DNA of 50,174 nucleotides, taken from the NCBI GenBank assembly GCA_025351875.1, contig JANXVA010000640.1, positions 1-50,174 of the forward strand, given 5' to 3'. The stretch's first letter is position 1, and every line of letters begins with the position of its first letter. Of this stretch, positions 32,378 through 41,474 are shown in pieces. A model generated the notes under the pieces. It had not been told where the DNA came from and ran no database searches. It worked only from the letters and a program-made list of their open reading frames with translations. Both the position numbers and the translations under genes were made by a program. Source of the stretch: Myxococcales bacterium. Its GTDB lineage: Bacteria; Myxococcota_A; Polyangia; Polyangiales; Polyangiaceae.

Positions 32378-33595
32378 TTACTGCGCGTACATCTGGATGT
32401 CGGTCGCCGCGGACACGCACATCCGCATGACCTCGTCCCACTCGGGATGACGGACGATGAGGCGCCCGTCGGCGACCTGCGTCTGCTTCCAGTCGCGGCG
32501 CGGCGTACCTGGGCGCGAGAGGCCGTCCTGGACGACCCACCCGCCGCAGGCGTGGAGCCAGCGTCCGAGGCCCTCGATGCGCGTGATGTTGCCCCAGCCG
32601 CGCGCGCGCTTGAAGATCATGCCGACGTTGAACTTGCGCGTCGTGCTCGCCTCGAAGTGGCCCCACACGGCGGCGCGAGCCCACTCGCGATAGAGGTCGA
32701 TGTCGCACGTGAAGTTGAACTGATCGACGAGGCCAGCGCCGCCGGCGCGGCACGCGATCTCCCCGAAGACGGCCTCGCCCTTCGGCGTGAGGAACCACTC
32801 CATGTGCGTGAAGCCGTCGTCCATCCCGAGGACCTCGAGCGCCGCGCGTCCGAGCGCCAGACCGCCCGCGAGCTTCGGCTGCTCGAGATCGCGGATGCTG
32901 ATCGCCATCGGGCTGATCCACTCCTGCTGCGACGCCTCGAGCGGCTTCGGCAGGTAGAGCGTGACGTTCTCGATCGCGGGCTTCCCGCGCACGCAGACAG
33001 TGTCGTACGTGTGCTCCTCGCCGTCGATGTACTCCTCGCAGCTCGCCTCGGTGAGCCGACCGATCGCCGGTAGCGTGGCCTCGAGGTCGGCCCAGCTGTC
33101 GACCTTGAACGTGTCGGAGCAGCCGGCGCCGCCGATGGGCTTCAAGATGAGCGGAAAGCCGATCTCCTCAGCGACCTCGTGGACCTCGGCGGCCGTGTGG
33201 ACGCGCTTCGACTTCGGCACGCGAAGCCCGGCCGCGCGGAGGCGCTGCTTCATGATCTCCTTGTCGCGAAAGCCGATGACGGCATCGACGGACATTCCGG
33301 GCATCCCCCAGCGCTCGCGCAGCCGCGCCGCGAGGAGCATCACCGGCTCCCAGTTCGCGAGCACGCGGTCGACGGAGCGCCCGCGCATCCAGTCCGAGAC
33401 GCGGGAGATCACGTCTTGCTCGTCGAGCATCCGAGGCACGGTGAGGTAGTCCGTGAGGAATGCCTTCACGTTGTCGGGAAGCGAGTCACGCGGAGTGTCA
33501 CCGACGCCGTAGATGCTCGCTCCCACCTCGGCGAGACCACGCGCGAACTTGGGCATGTCCGCGGGGTAGCCAGGCGAAAGGAAGACGACCCTCAT
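32378..33595 (-). CDS. ATP-grasp family ligase
   Basis: This gene encodes 405 residues from the ATG at 33595. An N-terminal pre-ATP-grasp Rossmann-like domain (MRVVFLSPGYPADMPKFARG) is followed by the ATP-grasp core: GFPLILKPIGGAGC, the metal-binding HMEWFLTPKGEAVFGEIACR, and a glycine-rich loop. Members join a carboxylate to an amine or thiol using ATP. The stop is one base from the helicase stop on the other strand (32376 and 32378), so it stands alone on its strand. Substrates are unknown; amino acid or carboxylate ligation is the family role. No partner enzyme is adjacent. Confidence 0.88.
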   Translation of the reverse strand: MRVVFLSPGYPADMPKFARGLAEVGASIYGVGDTPRDSLPDNVKAFLTDYLTVPRMLDEQDVISRVSDWMRGRSVDRVLANWEPVMLLAARLRERWGMPGMSVDAVIGFRDKEIMKQRLRAAGLRVPKSKRVHTAAEVHEVAEEIGFPLILKPIGGAGCSDTFKVDSWADLEATLPAIGRLTEASCEEYIDGEEHTYDTVCVRGKPAIENVTLYLPKPLEASQQEWISPMAISIRDLEQPKLAGGLALGRAALEVLGMDDGFTHMEWFLTPKGEAVFGEIACRAGGAGLVDQFNFTCDIDLYREWARAAVWGHFEASTTRKFNVGMIFKRARGWGNITRIEGLGRWLHACGGWVVQDGLSRPGTPRRDWKQTQVADGRLIVRHPEWDEVMRMCVSAATDIQMYAQ

Positions 33596-33684
33596 CAGGG
33601 GCTACTTGCTACGGCGCTCGCCGGTCGTCCAGCGGAACGGGCGAGAAGGGGCTGATTTGGCGCCGTATTTCGGGTCTTCCGCGC

Positions 33685-33975
33685 TCACTTCATGCCGGGG
33701 ACGGGGCTGCCCTTGTCGGCGTCGTAGTAGAGCGTGCCCGCGCGCTTGTAGCGCTTGTCGCTGCCGCAGACCTTGAGGAGATAGTTGCCGGTGCCGTCCA
33801 TCCCGTGGTCGTCCTCGGTGACGAGGTCGATCTTCTCCTTGGGGCAGCCGTGATCGAACGACGCGGTCGACACGAGCTTGCTCTTGTCCAGGCTCGCGCC
33901 GGGCAGACAGGCCTGCGAGGCCAGGGCGACATAGAGGGCCAGGACGGCGAGAAGGGTGGGGTGAATGGTCTTCAT
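33685..33975 (-). CDS. Small lipoprotein with FDxxCP domain
   Basis: This gene encodes 96 residues. The ATG at 33975 was chosen over 33990 because the signal then begins directly with basic residues (MKTIHPTLLAVLALYVAL, lipobox Cys in ASQAC). The mature part has TASFDHGCPKEKIDLV and NYLLKVCGSDKRYKRAGTL, two Cys likely to pair. Small exported domains of this ASFD-CP pattern are common in myxobacteria; I cannot name a function. It stands between the ATP-grasp gene and the divergent PolX gene. Confidence 0.72.
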   Translation of the reverse strand: MKTIHPTLLAVLALYVALASQACLPGASLDKSKLVSTASFDHGCPKEKIDLVTEDDHGMDGTGNYLLKVCGSDKRYKRAGTLYYDADKGSPVPGMK

Positions 33976-34036
33976 GCCCTGTTGAGCCATGCTGCCGGCA
34001 GCTGTCGCAGACTATTTTACGGGCTAAGATAGCTCC

Positions 34037-35773
34037 GTGGACAACGTCGCCGTCGCACGCGCCCTCGAGGACCTCGCCGACCTGCAGGAGCTGTCGGGGA
34101 TTGCTGTCTTCAAGGTGCGCGCCTTCCGCGGTGCCGCTCGCGCCATCGAAGGACTCTCCGAGAACATCGCGGACCTCACGCGTGACGGGAAGCTGAAGGA
34201 TGTCCGTGGCGTCGGCGAGGGCGTCGCGCGCCGGATCAAGGAGCTCCTCGAGTTCGGGAAGATCGCCGAGGCCGAAGAGCTCAGGGAGAAGCTTCCGCCC
34301 GGCCTCGTCGATCTGATGAACCTGCCGGGCATCGGTCTGAAGACCGCGCAGCAGGTCTGGAAGGAGCTCTCGATCACCAGCGTCGACGAGCTCGAGGCAG
34401 CGGCCAAGGCGGGCAAGCTCCGCGATCTCTCCCGCTTCGGACAGAAGCGCGAGGAGAAGCTCGTGCTCGCCATCGAGGCCTGGCGGAAGCGCGCCGCCGC
34501 GCCGAAGCGCCGGCCGCTCGCCGAGGCCATGCTCGCCGCCGAGGCGCTCGTCGAGCGCGTGCGCAAGGTCCCCGGGGTCATCGCCTGCGAGTTCGCGGGC
34601 AGCCTCCGGCGTCGCGCGGAGACCATCGGCGATCTCGACATCCTCGTCGCCGCCAAGCTCGAGGACACCGCTTTGATCATGGATGCGTTCGTCAACGCAC
34701 CCGAGGTGGTCGAGGTGCTCGGCAAGGGCGACACGAAGACGAGCGTCGTCCTCGAAGGCGGCATGCAGGCTGACCTGCGCGTCATCGAGCAAGATGCCTG
34801 GGGCGCCGCCATCCAGTACTTCACCGGCTCGAAGGACCACAACGTCGCGATGCGCACCATCGCCGTGAAGAAGAAGCTCAAGGTGAGCGAGTACGGCGTC
34901 TTCGACGCGAGCGGGAAGAAGATCGCCGGCGAGACCGAGGCCTCCGTCTACGAGGCGATCGGGCTGCGCTGGATCGCGCCCGAGCTCCGCGAGAACCGCG
35001 GCGAGATCGAGGCCGCGCTCGCGAACACGCTCCCGAAGCTCGTCGAGCTCACCGACCTCCGCGGTGATCTCCACATGCACACGACGGAGACGGACGGTAA
35101 GAGCAGCCTCGAGCAGATGGCCGAGGCGGCGCGTGCCGCGGGTCGCGCATACGTTGCCATCACCGATCACTCCGAGACGCTCACGTTCGTCCGCGGCATG
35201 GGCAAGGACCGCCTGCGCGCGCAGCGGAAGAAGATCCGGGAGGTCGAGGAGAGCCTCCACGGTGAGATCCGCCTCTTCGCGGGCCTCGAGGCCGACATCC
35301 TCATCGACGGCACGCTCGACGTCGAGGACGAGCTCCCGGAGCTCGAGTGGGTCATCGGCAGCGTGCACACTCACTTCCAGATGACGCGCGAGGCGATGAC
35401 GAAGCGCGTGGTCAAGGCGATCGAGTCCGGCAAGATGGATTGCCTCGGGCACCCCACCGGCCGCCAGCTCGGCTGGCGCGAGCCGTATGCGATCGACATG
35501 GAAGCCGTTCTCCAGGCCATGAAGCGCACGGGCGTCGCCATCGAGATGAACTGCTCGCCGAGCCGCCTCGACATCGACGAGCACACGGCGCGCATGGCGC
35601 GAGACCTCGGCGTGCCGATCGTCCTCAACAGCGACGCCCACGGCGTCCGCGAGCTCGTTCATCTTCGCTACGGCATCGGGATCGCGCGCCGAGCGTGGCT
35701 GTCCGCCGAGCACGTCCTCAACACCCGGACGGCGAGCGAGCTGCAGGAGTGGCGGGCCGCGCGCCGGAGTTGA
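34037..35773 (+). CDS. polX: DNA polymerase X with PHP domain (PolX)
   Basis: This gene encodes 578 residues from a GTG at 34037. The N-terminal lyase-like domain contains helix-hairpin-helix motifs (DVRGVGEGVARRIKELL, LPGIGLKTAQQVW). The polymerase palm has GSLRRRAETIGDLDILV, with catalytic Asp199 and Asp201 and a third Asp at 246 (MQADLRV). From residue 343 comes a PHP nuclease domain with GDLHMHTTETDG and ITDHSE metal ligands. Bacterial PolX enzymes of this type fill gaps in base-excision repair and have 3'-5' exonuclease activity. It is alone on its strand; no SD is clear. Full length and intact. Confidence 0.94.
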   Translation: MDNVAVARALEDLADLQELSGIAVFKVRAFRGAARAIEGLSENIADLTRDGKLKDVRGVGEGVARRIKELLEFGKIAEAEELREKLPPGLVDLMNLPGIGLKTAQQVWKELSITSVDELEAAAKAGKLRDLSRFGQKREEKLVLAIEAWRKRAAAPKRRPLAEAMLAAEALVERVRKVPGVIACEFAGSLRRRAETIGDLDILVAAKLEDTALIMDAFVNAPEVVEVLGKGDTKTSVVLEGGMQADLRVIEQDAWGAAIQYFTGSKDHNVAMRTIAVKKKLKVSEYGVFDASGKKIAGETEASVYEAIGLRWIAPELRENRGEIEAALANTLPKLVELTDLRGDLHMHTTETDGKSSLEQMAEAARAAGRAYVAITDHSETLTFVRGMGKDRLRAQRKKIREVEESLHGEIRLFAGLEADILIDGTLDVEDELPELEWVIGSVHTHFQMTREAMTKRVVKAIESGKMDCLGHPTGRQLGWREPYAIDMEAVLQAMKRTGVAIEMNCSPSRLDIDEHTARMARDLGVPIVLNSDAHGVRELVHLRYGIGIARRAWLSAEHVLNTRTASELQEWRAARRS

Positions 35774-35803
35774 GACCGAGCGCGGGCTCGACACGCGGAG
35801 CGC

Positions 35804-37249
35804 TCAGTTTGCCGCGCCGACCGCGCTTCCGCCGACCGTGAGCTCCTCGCCGGCCGGGGCGGGAGCCGCCATCGCCGCCGCAGCGACGCCCGTGCAGCGA
35901 TCGTTGATGAACTTCTCGAGCACTGCCTTTCGCTTCGGGAGGAAGGTGCCGGTGAGCGCAGTGGAGAGATTGCTCGACTCGTCGATCTGGACGAACGTGA
36001 GCGAGGAGGGCCACTTCGCTCCGCCGAGGTCCTTGCCGTTCGAGAACAGGTGGCAACCGGCACACGTCTGCGTAGTGGCGCGATCGAGCACGTTGTTCAC
36101 GGTCAGCGGCGATTGCAGCGCTGTGAGCTTCGTCTGGATCGCCGTGCGCATCTCGGTGTTCGAGTGCGACGCATAGACGACGTTGTCGCCGTTCTCGACG
36201 CTCTCGAACTCGTTGAAGCGGTCGCTCACCGAGAGGCCGATGGCGGTGACGTCGTTCGAGAGCAAGCTCCCGAGGCGACTCGAGAGCTCGGTCCGGTACC
36301 CGGCGGACCTCGCGTGGGTTCCCTCGAAGAGCTCGTTTGCCGGGTTCGTCTTCACGGTGACGTGCCCGATCGAGAGCGTGCAGGTCGCAGGGTCCGCAGC
36401 GTTCGTGCAGCGTCGCTTCGTCTTGAACTCGCGGAGGTGCCACTCGTTGAAGTCGACGAAGAAGTTCGTGCGGATCTGTCCGGCCGTCGGCACCTCGTCG
36501 TTCGTCGAGAGCCCGTAGTGAGCGGCGTGCACGACCGGCGCGACGCCTGCGATCGCGGTTCCGGCGAAGTAGAATTTCTCGAGCTTCAGGGCGCGGTCTG
36601 CGAGCGTGTCGTTCGAGAGGCCCTGCCAGAACTGCGCGATCGGGAGGCAGCCGTCGATCCCGGAGGCCGGGCTCGGGTTGGGGAGCGCCGCCTCGAAGAT
36701 GATGAAGGCGCGGCCGGACACTGGCGCACCAGCCGTGGTCTGCATCGCGTAGACGATGCGGTACTCGCCACAGTGCGCCCCGCTGGCGGGGGCGAGGTCG
36801 AAGCGATTGAAGAGGCCGACCGGCTTCCACGTCACCGTCGCCGTCGCCGCGAACGGGTTGACCTTGGCGAGCTTGGCCTCGGCGGTCCGTGGGCAGCGGA
36901 GGCCGTACTTGTTGGGGTCGATGCTCGGGTCGTCGCAGCCACCGCCGTTGGCCGACGTGTCGAAGGTGCTCATCCACCGCTGGAAGATCTTCAGGCCGGT
37001 CTCGGTCGTGGCGACCGATGCAGTGCTGCGCACGCGGCTCACCACGCGAGCGAACGAGAAGTTCGCGAGCACCTCGGGATCGGTGACGGCCATCGACTTG
37101 CGGACGTCGGTCCCGCTCACGTCGGCGCAGGCGATCGCCGCCGAGCTCGAGCCGGAGCTGGGATGCGTCTCGCCTTCATCGGACGCCGCAACGCAGCCCG
37201 CGAGAACGAAGACACCAAGGCATGCCGCAACGTAGGAGCGAGATTTCAT
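35804..37249 (-). CDS. Lipoprotein with one CxxCH heme-type motif
   Basis: This gene encodes 481 residues. GGAGGG lies about six bases before the ATG at 37249. The signal ends in LAGC (MKSRSYVAACLGVFVLAGC). A large middle domain (residues 90-360) is beta and helix mixed, with Cys in CDDPS, CPRTA, CGEY, CLPI and RRCTN. Near residue 410 is TCAGCHLFSNGKDLGG, one c-type heme-binding CxxCH, so it is possibly a single-heme cytochrome-like or tight Cys-rich protein. The C-terminus is Ala-rich. It is divergent from the cytochrome-rhodanese gene at 37426, hinting at a shared redox role. The family is not recognised. Confidence 0.78.
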   Translation of the reverse strand: MKSRSYVAACLGVFVLAGCVAASDEGETHPSSGSSSAAIACADVSGTDVRKSMAVTDPEVLANFSFARVVSRVRSTASVATTETGLKIFQRWMSTFDTSANGGGCDDPSIDPNKYGLRCPRTAEAKLAKVNPFAATATVTWKPVGLFNRFDLAPASGAHCGEYRIVYAMQTTAGAPVSGRAFIIFEAALPNPSPASGIDGCLPIAQFWQGLSNDTLADRALKLEKFYFAGTAIAGVAPVVHAAHYGLSTNDEVPTAGQIRTNFFVDFNEWHLREFKTKRRCTNAADPATCTLSIGHVTVKTNPANELFEGTHARSAGYRTELSSRLGSLLSNDVTAIGLSVSDRFNEFESVENGDNVVYASHSNTEMRTAIQTKLTALQSPLTVNNVLDRATTQTCAGCHLFSNGKDLGGAKWPSSLTFVQIDESSNLSTALTGTFLPKRKAVLEKFINDRCTGVAAAAMAAPAPAGEELTVGGSAVGAAN

Positions 37250-37425
37250 GTAAGACCCTCCGCCCCTTCCGCAGCAGGAACGATGCCAGGCGATTTGCGC
37301 CGTTTCCGGCGGAGCACGGGCATGCGGCGGGGGTTCGTCCAAGCGAGCGCTGCTCGCGCGTGCGTGGGTCACGCCGGATCCGGCGTTCGCGCTTCGCCGC
37401 TCGGGAACGCATACACTGGCCGCGA

Positions 37426-38580
37426 ATGGCTCGCCTCGCGGCTCTCGTCGTCGTCCTCGCCTCCGTCGCTGCTGGGTGCCGATCGCAGACGAACCACCCG
37501 AGCTCCGACGCGGGGGTGGAGGCCGGCGATGGCGCGCTGCCTGGAATGCTCCTCCCGCCCGCAGACGCGGGCCGAGCCACCGCGCGCGGTGTCGACGCCG
37601 CGGTCGACCCCGTCGCGCAGCTCGCGCGCGGCAAGCTCCTCTACGGGCGCTACTGCAACTTCTGCCACGGGGACACCGGCGCGGGCTACGCCGCCGATCA
37701 GGCGCCCGCGCTGGGCAACGACGATCTGCTCACGGTCGCGACCGACGAGTACCTTCGCGACGCGATCGTGAAAGGTCGGCCCGGCACGACGATGAGCGCG
37801 TGGTCCGTCATTCGCGGCGGCCCGCTCGGCTACGATGATGCCGAGGCGATCGTCGCGCACCTTCGCACGTGGCAGAAGCGCCCGTCCGTATCGACCGCGG
37901 ACCGCAAGGCGAACGGCAACGCCGAGCGCGGAGCGACGCTCTTCGCCACGCACTGCGCGAGCTGTCACGGCGCGAAGGGCAAGAACGGAAAGTACGGCGC
38001 GCTCGCGAATGCCGAGCTGCTCGCGTCGGCCACCGACGGTTTCTTGGCGACCACGATCGAGCACGGCCGCGCCGGTACGCCGATGCAGGCGTTCGGCACC
38101 AAGCTCACCCCCGAGCAAGTGGACGACGTCGTCACCCTCCTCCGCAGCTGGCAACAGGCGCCGGAGGAGCCGGCTCCGCTCCCGCCGAAGCCCGGGGCGC
38201 TCACGAACGTGGTCCTCAATCCGCGCGGACCGCAGCCGGCGTTCGAAGCGAAGACGGACTTCATCAAGGTGGACCTCGTGAAGGCGGAGGTCGACCGCCA
38301 TGCGACGATGATCATCGTCGATGCGCGTCCGCCGTCCGACTACGCACGCATGCACATCGCCGGCGCGATCAGCGTGCCGTTCTACCAGGTGGAGACCTTC
38401 TCCAAGGAGATCCCCAAGGATCGCTACGTCCTCACGTACTGCGCGTGCCCGCACGCGGAGAGCGTGAAGGTGCGCGACGCGCTTCGTGGCCTCGGCTACC
38501 CGCGCGTGGCCGTCATCGACGAGGGGATCCTCGCGTGGCGCGACCGCGGCTACCCGGTGCGAGGCGGCGCCAAGCCGTGA
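37426..38580 (+). CDS. Di-heme cytochrome c fused to a rhodanese domain
   Basis: This gene encodes 384 residues from the ATG at 37426. A lipoprotein signal ends at Cys18 (VAAGC). Two cytochrome c modules follow, with heme sites CNFCH (77-81) and CASCH (177-181). Methionine candidates for the distal ligand lie in TTMSAWS and TPMQAFG. A rhodanese domain fills residues 290-380 (ATMIIVDARPPSDYARMHIA, active-site Cys339 in YCACPHAES). Rhodaneses transfer sulfane sulfur through the Cys. Fusion to cytochromes on a lipid-anchored protein suggests periplasmic thiosulfate or sulfide oxidation, but this is inference. The fusion is intact with no frameshift. Confidence 0.92.
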   Translation: MARLAALVVVLASVAAGCRSQTNHPSSDAGVEAGDGALPGMLLPPADAGRATARGVDAAVDPVAQLARGKLLYGRYCNFCHGDTGAGYAADQAPALGNDDLLTVATDEYLRDAIVKGRPGTTMSAWSVIRGGPLGYDDAEAIVAHLRTWQKRPSVSTADRKANGNAERGATLFATHCASCHGAKGKNGKYGALANAELLASATDGFLATTIEHGRAGTPMQAFGTKLTPEQVDDVVTLLRSWQQAPEEPAPLPPKPGALTNVVLNPRGPQPAFEAKTDFIKVDLVKAEVDRHATMIIVDARPPSDYARMHIAGAISVPFYQVETFSKEIPKDRYVLTYCACPHAESVKVRDALRGLGYPRVAVIDEGILAWRDRGYPVRGGAKP

Positions 38581-38583
38581 AGC

Positions 38584-39774
38584 CTACCCGTTGATCTTCG
38601 CGAGGTACGTGTCGAGCATCGGGACCGTCGGGCCCGCGAGGTCGAATGCGCTCGCGTCGCTGATGCCGAGCCCGCCTGCGGCGATCGCCGCCTTGATCAC
38701 GGGCGCCTCGAACGGCTTCGTCTTCGTGACTGCCTCGTAAGAGGGGCTCAGCGTCTGCAGCACGGAGATGCCCGCGACGTCGGCCGCGATGCGATCGGTG
38801 CTCACGATGAACACCTTGGGGCTCCCCGTGATGCCGCCCTTCCAGGTCGAAGGCGCGCCGCTCGGCTTGTCGTTCATCGTCGGCCCGCCGGAGATGACCG
38901 CCTCGTAGCCGTCGGCGATGACGAGCGAAGGCGTGAACGCCTTGTTGATCTGCGCGACCTGGTTGAAGAGGATCGCCGTGTTGTGGTTCTTGAGGTTGCC
39001 GTCGCGCGCGCGGTCCTCGGCGTGGACGAGCCCGAGCGCGATCTTCAGGGACATCGTCACCTGCGCGATGAAGTGGGTCTTCACGCAGGAGAGGATGATG
39101 TGGTGGTCGGCGCTGGTGACGTCGACCGGGAGGCGGATCGTGCCCTTCCAGTCCTTCGTCGATCCGGCCGGAAGCGCGAGCCACTCGACGTTCGCGTCGT
39201 TCTCGTCGAAGACGGTCGCCTTGAGCCCGAGCTTCTTCGCCGCGCCGGTGATCCCGTTCGAGACGAGGTTGGCGGCCGTGCCCGTGTCGCCGAAGAACGA
39301 ACGGTCGCCGATGCGAATGTCCGTGACGCCGATGTCCTTCAGCATCCCGCCGATCGCGAGGATCGTCGCGGGAGAGGTCGAGTACGGGTAGACGTCGCCG
39401 GAGTTGCTGTTGACCCGCAGGTAGACCGACTGCCCCGGCTTGATCATGCCGAGGCCGATCGTCTCCGCGAGCGCGGCCTCGAGCGCCTTGTTGCGGTCGC
39501 TTTCGTCGTAGCCCATGCCGACGAGGTGCTTCGTGGTCGCGGGAGGCGCGATCGGATCGCCCGTGCCGGTGGGAGCAGGCGTCGGGGTCCCTATCGTCGT
39601 CGTCGCGCTGCTGCAGCCCGCGAGCCCGGCGGCGCCGAGCCACGTCCCGACCGTGCCGAGCATGACGGCCTGCACCATCTGTCGTCGCGTGAGCTCCTTC
39701 GCGACGAACTCCTCGGTGAGCGATCGGGAGTCGAGGGTGCGGCTGCCGGCCTTACGCGAGGTCTTGATGAACAT
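38584..39774 (-). CDS. Tat-exported DUF362 protein
   Basis: This gene encodes 396 residues from the ATG at 39774. A twin-arginine export signal is visible: LTRRQMVQAVMLGTVGTWLG, then AAGLAGC, which may also be lipidated. The mature part matches the DUF362 family (VYLRVNSNSGDVYPYSTSP, and later HHIILSCVKTHFIAQVTMSL). That family is often linked to iron-sulfur proteins, but no CxxC ferredoxin motif is present here. It would be folded in the cytoplasm before export. The long N-terminal extension before the RR (about 29 residues) is typical of Tat proteins. Divergent from the alcohol dehydrogenase gene. Confidence 0.85.
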   Translation of the reverse strand: MFIKTSRKAGSRTLDSRSLTEEFVAKELTRRQMVQAVMLGTVGTWLGAAGLAGCSSATTTIGTPTPAPTGTGDPIAPPATTKHLVGMGYDESDRNKALEAALAETIGLGMIKPGQSVYLRVNSNSGDVYPYSTSPATILAIGGMLKDIGVTDIRIGDRSFFGDTGTAANLVSNGITGAAKKLGLKATVFDENDANVEWLALPAGSTKDWKGTIRLPVDVTSADHHIILSCVKTHFIAQVTMSLKIALGLVHAEDRARDGNLKNHNTAILFNQVAQINKAFTPSLVIADGYEAVISGGPTMNDKPSGAPSTWKGGITGSPKVFIVSTDRIAADVAGISVLQTLSPSYEAVTKTKPFEAPVIKAAIAAGGLGISDASAFDLAGPTVPMLDTYLAKING

Positions 39775-39886
39775 GAGGGGCGGACACTAGCAGCTTAAAG
39801 TCAGGTAGCACGCGACACCCTCTTACATGTACGGCACCGCGAAATTGCTCGGCTTTCGCAGCTGAAACGCACTACCACCTTCGTTC

Positions 39887-40885
39887 GTGACCATCCACGC
39901 ACTCGCCCAGACTGCGCCGCGAGGGCACCTCGAGCCGATCGTGCTCGCGGATCCGCCGCCTCCCGAAGGGCACGACGTGGACGTCGAGATCATGAGCTGT
40001 TCGGTCTGCCACAGCGACGTGCACCTCCTCGACGGTGACTGGGGTGACGTGCCGAGACCGCTCGTGCCCGGCCACGAGATCGTCGGGCGGGTCGTTCGCG
40101 CCGGCGAGAGCGCCGGGCTCGGCATCGGTGCGGTGGTTGGTATCGGCTGGCAGTCCGGCTCGTGCGGCGCGTGCGCGGCGTGTCTCTCCGGGCGCGAGCA
40201 CCTCTGCACCGGCGGCAAGCTGCGCACGTGCGTGGGAAGGCAAGGAGGCTTCGCGTCGCGGGTACGTTGCGACGCCCGCTTCTGCTTCGCGCTTCCGGAG
40301 GCGCTCGACCTCGGCAGCGCAGCACCGCTCCTCTGCGCGGGGCTCACGGTGTTCTCTCCGCTCGAACGGCTCGGCGCCTCGGACGGAACGCGCGTCGGCG
40401 TGGTCGGGATCGGCGGACTCGGTCATCTCGCGGTACGGTTCGCGCGCGCCCTTGGTGCGGAGGTCATCGCGTTCGACCCGGATGCCAGCAAGCGCGCGCT
40501 CGTCCTCGGGCTCGGGGCGAGCGATCTCGTCGACGCGCGCGGTCCGCTCCCGAAGGGTGCCGTCGACCTCCTTTTGGTCACGACCCACGCCTCGCTCGCG
40601 TGGGACGACTGGATGCGCGTGCTCGACCTCGAAGGGACGCTCTGCCTCGTCGGCGTGCCGGGAGCCCCGCTCGCGCTCTCCGCCGATCCGCTGATGGACG
40701 AGCAGAAGAAGGTCACCGGTAGCGTCATCGGCAGTCCGAGCACGATGAGACGGATGCTCGACCTCGCCGCGCGCGATCTCATCGCTCCGATCGTCGAGCA
40801 CATGCCGCTGGAGCGTGCGAACGAGGCGGTCGCCCGCGTTCGGCGAGGGGCCGCGCGGATGCGCATCGTGCTCGACGTCACGTGA
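39887..40885 (+). CDS. Zinc-dependent alcohol dehydrogenase (MDR superfamily)
   Basis: This gene encodes 332 residues from a GTG at 39887. The catalytic zinc ligands are Cys41 (SVCHSDVHLLDG), His63 and Glu64 (PGHEIVG), and Cys150 (LLCAG). The structural zinc site is Cys93, Cys96, Cys99 and Cys107 (CGACAACLSGREHLC). The NAD(P) Rossmann motif is GIGGLGH (174-180). The pattern resembles the cinnamyl-alcohol dehydrogenase / YahK branch that favours NADPH and aldehydes. It is cytoplasmic. A terminator-like hairpin follows about 135 bases after its stop. Confidence 0.92.
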   Translation: MTIHALAQTAPRGHLEPIVLADPPPPEGHDVDVEIMSCSVCHSDVHLLDGDWGDVPRPLVPGHEIVGRVVRAGESAGLGIGAVVGIGWQSGSCGACAACLSGREHLCTGGKLRTCVGRQGGFASRVRCDARFCFALPEALDLGSAAPLLCAGLTVFSPLERLGASDGTRVGVVGIGGLGHLAVRFARALGAEVIAFDPDASKRALVLGLGASDLVDARGPLPKGAVDLLLVTTHASLAWDDWMRVLDLEGTLCLVGVPGAPLALSADPLMDEQKKVTGSVIGSPSTMRRMLDLAARDLIAPIVEHMPLERANEAVARVRRGAARMRIVLDVT

Positions 40886-41020
40886 AGGACGATTCCCCGT
40901 GCCGCTTGCCCGAATGTTCGAGGTTGAACTTTCGCGTTGCGCGGATGAAACGACGGACGGCCCCAATCGACCAGGCTCCGGGTAGTTGCGGTTGGTACGG
41001 AACCCGCATTACCTCCGAGC

Positions 41021-41069
41021 GGCGCCGTGTTGAGACTTGCCCCCCCGAGTCCGACGCGGCGCCTTTTTT
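41021..41069 (+). terminator. Hairpin plus T-run upstream of the gene at 41079
   Basis: Bases 41021-41032 pair with 41052-41063 (GGCGCCG with CGGCGCC, then weaker pairs with G-U wobbles), followed directly by TTTTTT. This has the form of an intrinsic terminator for the alcohol dehydrogenase transcript. Because it ends ten bases before the next start codon, it could also act as an attenuator of that gene. Confidence 0.55.
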
Positions 41070-41078
41070 CTTGATCCC

Positions 41079-41399
41079 ATGATGACCGATCGACGCAGTG
41101 AGCGCTCCCCTCGGTCGTCCGAGGACAGCGTCACGGCGGAGGAGACCCCCGCCACGGCGGAGCGACGCGAGACGCGCCGCACGAAACCCTCGGTGGTCGT
41201 CGGGCAGCTTCTCGAAGACTTGAGGCGCAGCCTCGAAGGGCACCCCGAGTCGAGAGAGCGTCGGACGTTCATGGGCAAGCTTCAGCGCCTCGATACGGCC
41301 GTGGCGCGGTGGAACGCCTTTCCGCCTCACGACGACCAGGTGGCCGCGATGCTGGACGTCCTCAACGCGCTGCAGGCCGCGATTCCCCTCGGACCCTGA
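41079..41399 (+). CDS. Hypothetical protein with helical core
   Basis: This gene encodes 106 residues from the ATG at 41079 (MMTDRRSERSPRSSEDSV); a second ATG three bases later is equal. No ribosome-binding sequence is visible because a terminator-like hairpin and T-run sit just upstream. The N-terminal half is Glu/Arg/Ser-rich and disordered. The C-terminal half forms two helices (VVGQLLEDLRRSLEG and FMGKLQRLDTAVARW). No signal or known domain. The third-codon pattern supports coding but expression is uncertain. Confidence 0.55.
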   Translation: MMTDRRSERSPRSSEDSVTAEETPATAERRETRRTKPSVVVGQLLEDLRRSLEGHPESRERRTFMGKLQRLDTAVARWNAFPPHDDQVAAMLDVLNALQAAIPLGP

Positions 41400-41474
41400 G
41401 GGCCGCCTTCGTCCAGCAGGCGATCGAAGCGCGATTCGAGAGCCCAGAATCGCGCGCCGCCATAGAATCGCACG

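Noticed and set aside
33602..35794. Minus-strand open frame of 730 residues opposite PolX.
   Set aside because: PolX shows all catalytic motifs on the plus strand; the antisense frame has none and is Asp/Leu/Arg biased.
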